Under the pieces are notes generated by a model. That model did no database searches. It saw nothing but the letters and a program-made list of their open reading frames with translations, and was not told where the DNA came from. This document shows, in pieces, positions 32,990-38,626 of a stretch of DNA of 38,626 nt. The stretch is from the NCBI RefSeq assembly GCF_000003815.2, contig NC_049994.1:18361598-18400223 (forward strand), read 5' to 3'. A program made the position numbers and the translations under genes. How positions within the stretch are numbered: position 1 is the first letter of the stretch; the number at the start of each line of letters is the position of its first letter. The DNA is from Branchiostoma floridae. Lineage: Eukaryota; Chordata; Leptocardii; Amphioxiformes; Branchiostomatidae.

Positions 32990-33890
32990 TTAATCACCAG
33001 TGCTGGGAGAAGGCCTCAGCACAGATGTAAGATGGGCCCTTCTGTTCTTTATCTGGGGGGTTCATCATGGGGTGACATCAATTTGTCATGCATCCAAGAT
33101 CAACTTACAGGAAGGTCCTGCAGAAGAAAACTATAGACTGTAACTTAGCGTGAGCTGAGTTAACATGGGCTGGTTCATCAAGTTGATCATGGTCTACAAA
33201 CATTGCTACTTACATGACAATTGTTACAGAAAGGCCAATAGAGAAATACCATGACCAGTAGCTGTTAGTGTCCTGGGGTTAACAGACCACCTTTGTTTGT
33301 TTAATGATTACAGGCAAGACGGATGAGTTTTTAATGGGTGACTTGTAATGCTGAGGGAGGTCACAGAGAAGGAGAGCCCCTGCAATTGCTGGCTTTATTA
33401 CATCTTCAAAAGTGTTCTTCTACAGGGTACCTTGATATACAGATGCAAGCGCACTGTAATTGGATCAAGTTTCAGTTTTTCAAATATGATCAGCTATGAT
33501 GAAAATCAAACCCCACCTGCGTACATTTTTACATGCATCTGATGTGCTCTGAACAACATTAACACTAACACTAACAGGCACAATCCAATCCTGGTGATTT
33601 CCTCCTTTTTACAGAATACATAACACTGCCAGCCAGGTACATAAGGGCAGAGACAGTGGTAGACTCCTGGGTAGACTGTAGGTATCATTTAGTCAGCATT
33701 AATTTGGTGTGACCACTTCCACTGTATGCTGCCCAGGGACCTGGAGTATCATGTTTACATGTGCCTATAATTTCCTTCAGTTCTGTGGAAAAGTCTCATA
33801 GACCTATACCTCCAGATTCTTGCAATTGGCTTATTTATATTTCATCATTTAAATATACTGTGGATTGGGAATGAAGCAACCTGTCTTCCA
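32990..33890. other. Intron sequence, no feature
   Basis: About 900 bp with more balanced base composition and no transposon termini, repeat modules or family exons that I can recognise. It may be single-copy. Confidence 0.35.
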
Positions 33891-33903
33891 TACTCATGTT
33901 CAT

Positions 33904-35169
33904 GAGGGTCTGCATGGGGGGGTCTTGGTAACGCTTAACAGTGAATTCAGGAGGCCCGGTAACGCTTAACGGTAAATTCAGGACGCCCGGTAACGCTTAA
34001 CGGTAAATTCAGAAGGAATTACAAAGCATAACACTAAAGTAACATTGACGTGCATTCCTATCCATACAACGCTAGAGTAGTGATATCAATTTGTCAAAAT
34101 ATCCGACTATAAATGACATTGTGAGAAGCAAAAGGTGCCCGGCCCAGAACCCGGAGGAATGACAGGGACAATGTCCATGACATCTGTAAATTGACGGAGG
34201 CAGAGTTCCCGGCCCGCCACAGAGACGGCGGCAGCAAATTTCTTATGGGGGGATTGAACTATTGTTTCAGCACATAGAGCGCCGAAGGCGCAACGCATTC
34301 CAGGGGGGTCCGGGGGTATGCTCCCCGGGAAAATTTTAAAATCAAGACCCTATTAAATGCTATTTCCTGCATTTTCCGGCAAATTTTGCCGACTGACTAA
34401 GCTAGGTTGATTTTGACATTTTCATAAAATTACACATGGTTATAGCTTTGGCCTCCACCCCCAGAGCCCCCGACATAGTTTACCATTTCGAGCTCGGAAA
34501 GCACGAGACGTTGCAATATAAGTCGGGGAAAATTTCAAAATCTGGACTGCCTAAAACGCCATTTACTGCATTTTGAAGAACAGATTTTGCTGTAAGACGA
34601 AGCTAAATTAAATCACACTACAGTATTAGAGAGAAAACGTTTTTGTGCGAAAACCCACGACCCAAACATATTTTCTCCATGTCGTCGTGAGCGCCATAGG
34701 CGCAAGCCGTTGCAAGGGAGGACCGGAGAAACCTCATTTTCTGCATTCTAAGAGTAACGTTACTTTTTGCCCGAAAATAAGCAAAGTTTGACACTGAAAT
34801 CTGTATGCGTGATAAATGAGTGAGGGCGACGCTTCCGCAACATATTTTACCCTGTCCAGAGCCGAAGGTAGGGAGGCTCGGAAAAATTTTGAAATCTGTG
34901 GACCCTTTGAAACGCCATTTCCTGTATTTTCAGGGGTTCTATCTGGTATTTGAATTCGTGTGTATGACGAGTTACGAAGAATTTCTTGGTAACGCTTAAC
35001 GGTGAATTCGGGATAACAAATAACGATTAACGTTGAATTAAAACGACCAATAACGCTTCACGAAGAATATACCGATAACGTTTAACGGTGAATTAGAGCA
35101 GGTCGGTAACGATTAACGGTGAATTAAAATGGCTCATAACGCTTAACGGAAAAAGGCATGCAGACCCTC
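33904..35169. mobile_element. Element with ~31-bp iterons and GTTCAT duplication
   Basis: GAGGGTCTGCATG (33904-33916) and its inverse (35157-35169) are flanked by GTTCAT on both sides (33898-33903, 35170-35175). Just inside, repeats of TAACGCTTAACGGTGAATT are spaced mostly 30-31 bp: three at the left (33929 on) and about six at the right (34990 on), all in the same orientation. The middle (34230-34960) has GGGGGTCCGGGGG and ATTTCCTGCATTTT modules shared with 28430 and 8510. No transposase. Superfamily unknown. Confidence 0.75.
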
Positions 35170-35175
35170 GTTCAT

Positions 35176-36115
35176 CTTTGATAAACCTGATAGCAGTCTG
35201 AGTGTGAACTGACCTTTCAGTGACCTAGAAGCTTCATGACCTCATGACCCCTCTCTGAAGTTAGAGCCCTTCTCTTCACTGAACTGGACCATGTCTTTCT
35301 AATTAAGCACAACTCATGAGGGAATGACTGCCCCAGATTCTGGTCAATGCTCCCTTGTCTGTGTCTTAGGGTGGAGAAAGCCATAAATGCTTTAGTTTGT
35401 TTCATTTTGGCAACTTGGTATGGAGTGGCCAGGTCACATGACCTATCAGGGTACTGCTGGCCTGATCCATCATGTGACCTGGCCACTCTACTGGTTGGGT
35501 AGTGTTGACACTGTTGGTAATACTTAGGGCTGTCATTACTGTGGCAAATGAACACTATTATTTCTAGGGGATTACTGGCATATGTGCAGAGTTGTATTTC
35601 CAGTTATAACTGTGGACAAAACCTGTAAACTCTTTAAGGTACCCCTCCAAAAAAGAATGGATGTGAACAGCCCAATTCTGGATCATATATTAAGCATGAT
35701 AGATGCACCTCTCAAAATGTAACTAGGGGACAATCCAACCTTGGTAACAAGATGATGTTTGGTCTTCTTCAACCAGAGAACCAGGAGCACAAAAGGGGCT
35801 AACACACTTGAACCATCAATAACAGTGTAAACAGACTGTGAGTCTTGTGGCTATCTCAATTACATGGTACATCTGGCATTACTAATCCAGAAACAACTTC
35901 AGAAGCACACAGGAGCCTCTACTGAGCAGGGCAGCTGGGTGACAGATCCAGCCTGTCCACAGTAAGTCCATGGGAGGGGCAGTTGATCACGGTTATTAAG
36001 CCACCCTCCCTGATTAAGTCCACTTTCAGACCATTTGACTTACTGTGGGTGAAAAGACGACTATGGTCCATAACAAGTTGTTCATAAGTCCCATGTTCGC
36101 TAAAATTCTCATGCA
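35176..36115. other. No gene, one strong palindrome
   Basis: GAGTGGCCAGGTCACATGA (35423-35441) and its exact inverse (35470-35488) form a 19-bp stem with a 28-base loop. The rest shows no coding module. A 112-codon minus-strand open frame across it has no motif. Confidence 0.6.
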
Positions 36116-36119
36116 CTAT

Positions 36120-36405
36120 CATACCAAATTTCAGGTCCCTTGGACCTAATACCTGGGCACGGGAGGCAAATATATACAGTTTTGGTCATAAGAACCAAAA
36201 ACATCCATAAAATCATTTCAAAGTATCTATCAAAAAAATCTAAGAAACGTCTAGGGGTATGAACCCACTATATCCTTGTGTCAAATTTCAGGTCATTCGG
36301 CTGAGGAACGACGGAGATGAAACTCCTTAAAGCTTGTGACAGGAGAAAGAAAGAAGAAACATTACGTAAACAATATTTTCACTCTGTACGCGGAGTGAAA
36401 GTATC
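36120..36405 (+). mobile_element. Modular Helentron-like repeat, 3' fragment
   Basis: Two units (ACCAAATTTCAGGTCCCTTG at 36123 and GTCAAATTTCAGGTCATTCG at 36280), then GACAGGAGAAAGAAAGAAGA and a hairpin (TTTCACTC ... GAGTGAAA, about 36377-36401). It is the 3' part of the family at 32115. The 5' part is missing. Confidence 0.5.
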
Positions 36406-36448
36406 AATATATTGCAATCTATATAACTATTATATAATATATATATAT

Positions 36449-37712
36449 AAACTCGGCACAAAAAGTTCGGAATATCAACTTTAGTATGTTCGATTTCCGT
36501 TATTTCTGCATAAATTTCAATGTATCATATATCAATAGAAAGCTTGTGTGATTCTCTTTTCTATGGTATTAAACTTGTTATCATTGTAAACTCATGAAAC
36601 GAGCACCAGGCCTGCTTACGTGAGTGGGTCACCAAAAAAAAAATGCCCAAATTTCCCCGTTTCTGTTCAACACTGTATCATCCTGTTGGTATTGGCGCGT
36701 CTCAGTGATTCAATCAAACCTCTTTTCACGCCACGTTTGGTATACAGAACATCCAAGTTTGTTTTAGCACATTTGAGTAGAGTATATCTGCCCTTTCGGT
36801 AGTTGGATGGCGTGGAGGCGGCAAGGAGAACCGCACGCAGACACGGCAAAAGTATACAGTAATGTTCAGCGTTTTGTGGTGGAGGCAGTGTCACTGGGTA
36901 CCGGTGTGGGGTGGTATAACCGCCGCAGGAAACACAAGACTTGTCATCATTCCAGGTAACCTCAATGTGGTGAGATATAGGGGCACCATCCTCCACCCAG
37001 TCGCAATATCCTACCTCTTCAATATTGTACCAAATGCCATTCTACAAGATTACAACAACAGTCCAAACAAAGCAAGGACCATTGCAGACTACCTCCAGGA
37101 TGCTGGATTACAGTCTTCCAACGGCTTATGGCTAGCAGTCGATGGAACACCCCTTGGTTCAAATTGTTAATTGAATAAAGAGTAACAGTGGCTTTGATTG
37201 ACATTTCCTGTTTATTCAACTTGCCTTGGAAAATTCACAAGTCAATACCAATGGAAGAAAATGAGCTGAATTGAGTGTTTGACTTTAGTAGGGAGGGTAA
37301 TATCGGCACTTTATTTTTGTGATCCCTGTATGTAAGCAGGCCCGGTGCTCGTTCCATGAATTCACAATCATAAAATACTCTACTCAGATATGCTAAAAAT
37401 AGACATGGATGTTCTGTATACCAAAAGTTACGTTAAAAAGGATTGACTGAATCATTGTAACCCGCGGCCGTAACAACCGGACGTTACATTGTTGAACAGA
37501 AGCGGGGAAATTTGGGCACTTTTTTTTGGTGACCCACTCACGTAAGCAGGCCTAGTGCGTGTTCCATGAGTTAACAATGATAATGAGTTTGATACCATTG
37601 GAAAGAAAATCAAACAAGCTTTCTATAGATATATAATACATTAAAATCGATGCATAAACAACAGAAATATGATCAACCAAAGTTGATATTCCAAACTTTT
37701 TGTGCTGAGTTT
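36449..37712 (+). mobile_element. Degenerate Tc1-type transposon, long inverted ends
   Basis: AACTCGGCACAAAAAGTTCG followed by GAATATCAACTTT (from 36449) is matched in inverse at 37675-37712, within TATATA on both sides (TA target). Arms are inverted over roughly 330 bp. The segment GCAGGCCTGGTGC/GTGACCCACTCACG occurs once in the left arm (about 36605-36635) and twice at the right (about 37335-37355 and 37535-37558), so the right side is partly duplicated. It encloses the transposase relic at 36862-37170. Confidence 0.8.
36862..37170 (+). pseudogene. Tc1 transposase relic
   Basis: A 102-codon frame contains VWGGITAAGNTRLVIIPGNL, HPVAISYLF, then ILQDYNNSPNKARTIADYLQ. These match the middle of Tc1 transposases: the segment after the first catalytic Asp, then the block around the second Asp (QDN-PH-A). 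The usual His is not preserved. The N-terminal DNA-binding part and the last acid are absent, and the frame stops at 37170. Non-functional. Confidence 0.7.
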
Positions 37713-37850
37713 ATATATACTGTAGTATGGACTGAAATATAAAATGTCTTGATGCAAAATTTCCAAGTTGAAAGCAGCTCGTTGTCTTCTTCACTCTTCC
37801 ACACTCCCAGACCCCACATCTGATCAATGTAAAAACTCTCTTCTCCCCAG

Positions 37851-38626
37851 ACCCCACAGCCCAGCAGTACCAGAGAGAGGTGGAGCCCCTGTGCAAGTTG
37901 GGGGATGTCTACAGTAAGCGAGGTCAGCAGACAGGAGACGGGGGAGACTTTGTCAAAGCAGCAGCACTCTACAATGCAGCAATAGCCAGGTCAGAGGATC
38001 AAGTCCACAATGGTAACATAGAAGAAGCTGTTAAAGAAGTTGAGAAGTCATTTGTCAGATGTATATTAGGCAATGAATGTAATTTTAGCCAACATGATAC
38101 AGAAAAACACAAGAAGCAGCTGAAGGAGATGCGGGACCTGATCAAGCTGGAGATGGAAACCATTGAACATGACCAGCAGCTGGATCCCTATGTACATGAT
38201 GAAGATGACCCTTGTGTTAGAGAGATAGAGGTAAAACGAGCTCAGGCTGTCAGACACTTGTTTGAGAAAATTGCACAACAAAGGAAGGAGTTCATCAGCC
38301 TGCTTGTAAAAGAGTGTATTGGGTTAATGGGTCCCCCTCCCTGTAAGTATGCACTGATAGGTTTGGGTTCACAGGCCACAGGACTGGTAACTCCATACTC
38401 AGACCTGGAGTTTGCCATCTTGGTAGAGAAAGAAAGTGAAGATTGTCTTGAATATTTCCGCAAGCTCACTCACTATCTACACCTCAAGGTGGTCAACCTG
38501 GGAGAAACCATTCTCCCAGCATTGGGAATAAAATCTCTTTTTAATGATGTTTTTTCTGAAAATCCTGTTGACAACTGGTACTATGACTCTGTTACACCAC
38601 GTGGGTTTGCATTTGATGGCTCCATG
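37851..38626 (+). CDS. Exon F, TPR plus nucleotidyltransferase domain (partial)
   Basis: Open from the acceptor TTCTCCCCAG (37841-37850) to the window end: 258 full codons without a stop, phase 1 start. It begins (D)[20 protein letters not shown] with a TPR (about codons 8-42: [12 protein letters not shown] ... [15 protein letters not shown]). After a charged helical stretch ([19 protein letters not shown]) comes [13 protein letters not shown] and [15 protein letters not shown] (about codons 167-195). The G-S then [DE]-h-[DE] pattern (Asp 38402-38404, Glu 38408-38410) marks the catalytic core of a nucleotidyltransferase fold, closest in style to GlnD/DUF294-type enzymes. The third acid would lie further on. 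Substrate unknown. A look-alike acceptor 40 bp upstream (37801-37810) would shift the frame. Confidence 0.88.

Larger units (their letters stand above)
142..38626 (+). other. Gene-family span: TPR and nucleotidyltransferase exons
   Basis: This entry groups the + strand exons listed separately. Every junction I propose has AG/GT borders and matching phase: A, B and short C are 2-2, D is 2-0, E is 0-2, Cfull is 2-1 and F starts in phase 1. The most coherent chain is A3-D2-E-Cfull-F, and upstream A/B/C modules can all be added in frame. It is unclear whether this is one long gene or several tandem copies in which the earlier ones (ending at C2 and D1) lost their 3' exons. No promoter, initiator exon or poly(A) site can be assigned with confidence, and the gene continues past the window end. 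The Cfull to F intron would be about 14.2 kb and full of transposons. Confidence 0.55.

Noticed and set aside
35217-35555. 112-codon minus-strand open frame
   Set aside because: It spans a perfect palindrome and shows no motif or conservation signal.
1-38626. CRISPR arrays, tRNA or rRNA genes, bacterial operons
   Set aside because: Tandem repeats here lack unique spacers, no RNA gene structure was seen, and the exon-intron layout is animal-like.

Overview
The window looks like nuclear DNA from an invertebrate deuterostome, most likely a lancelet (Branchiostoma). This is inferred from short GT-AG exons scattered among many decayed transposons, repeated interspersed tails, and a tandemly expanded TPR/nucleotidyltransferase gene family. 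No bacterial, organellar, tRNA, rRNA or CRISPR feature was found. A 100-N assembly gap lies at 19963-20062.

The only host protein-coding material I can support is on the + strand: a set of paralogous exons of one family that I call A, B, C, D, E, Cfull and F. Their splice phases fit together. A (PETG-type linker), B (acidic linker) and short C (half-TPR) all start and end in phase 2, so they can be duplicated, skipped or added without breaking the frame. D is a ~240-codon exon with two TPR motifs (phase 2 to 0). E is a short linker (0 to 2), Cfull carries a longer C module (2 to 1), and F (phase 1, open to the window end) carries another TPR and then a nucleotidyltransferase motif (GLGSQATG ... 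SDLE). The order is A1-B1-C1-B2-C2 (142-1376), A2-B3-C3-D1 (1991-4529), a decayed B4-C4 (15676-15868), A3-D2 (18019-19482), E (21377-21450), Cfull (23526-23632) and F (37851 onward). D1 and D2 each join E in frame but cannot be joined to each other, so they behave like mutually exclusive exons or relics of separate gene copies. The window would encode a cytosolic TPR-scaffold protein with a GlnD/DUF294-like nucleotidyltransferase domain. No signal peptide or membrane segment is seen in the exons.

The rest is intronic or intergenic and dominated by mobile DNA. It includes a 5'-truncated Penelope-like element with RT and GIY-YIG parts (minus strand, 25300-26590), a CR1/L2-type LINE relic (13290-14100), a degenerate Tc1 element (36449-37712), two elements with CAGTCAAACCTG termini and TA target sites (19549-20914 and 29864-30744), a hAT-type MITE with an exact 8-bp target duplication (8414-8793), a palindromic element with a 42-bp array (2792-3463), an element with ~31-bp iterons and a 6-bp target duplication (33904-35169), and Helentron-like modular repeats (24335-25160, 32115-32925, 36120-36405). 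Paralogous introns give empty sites for some of these insertions.
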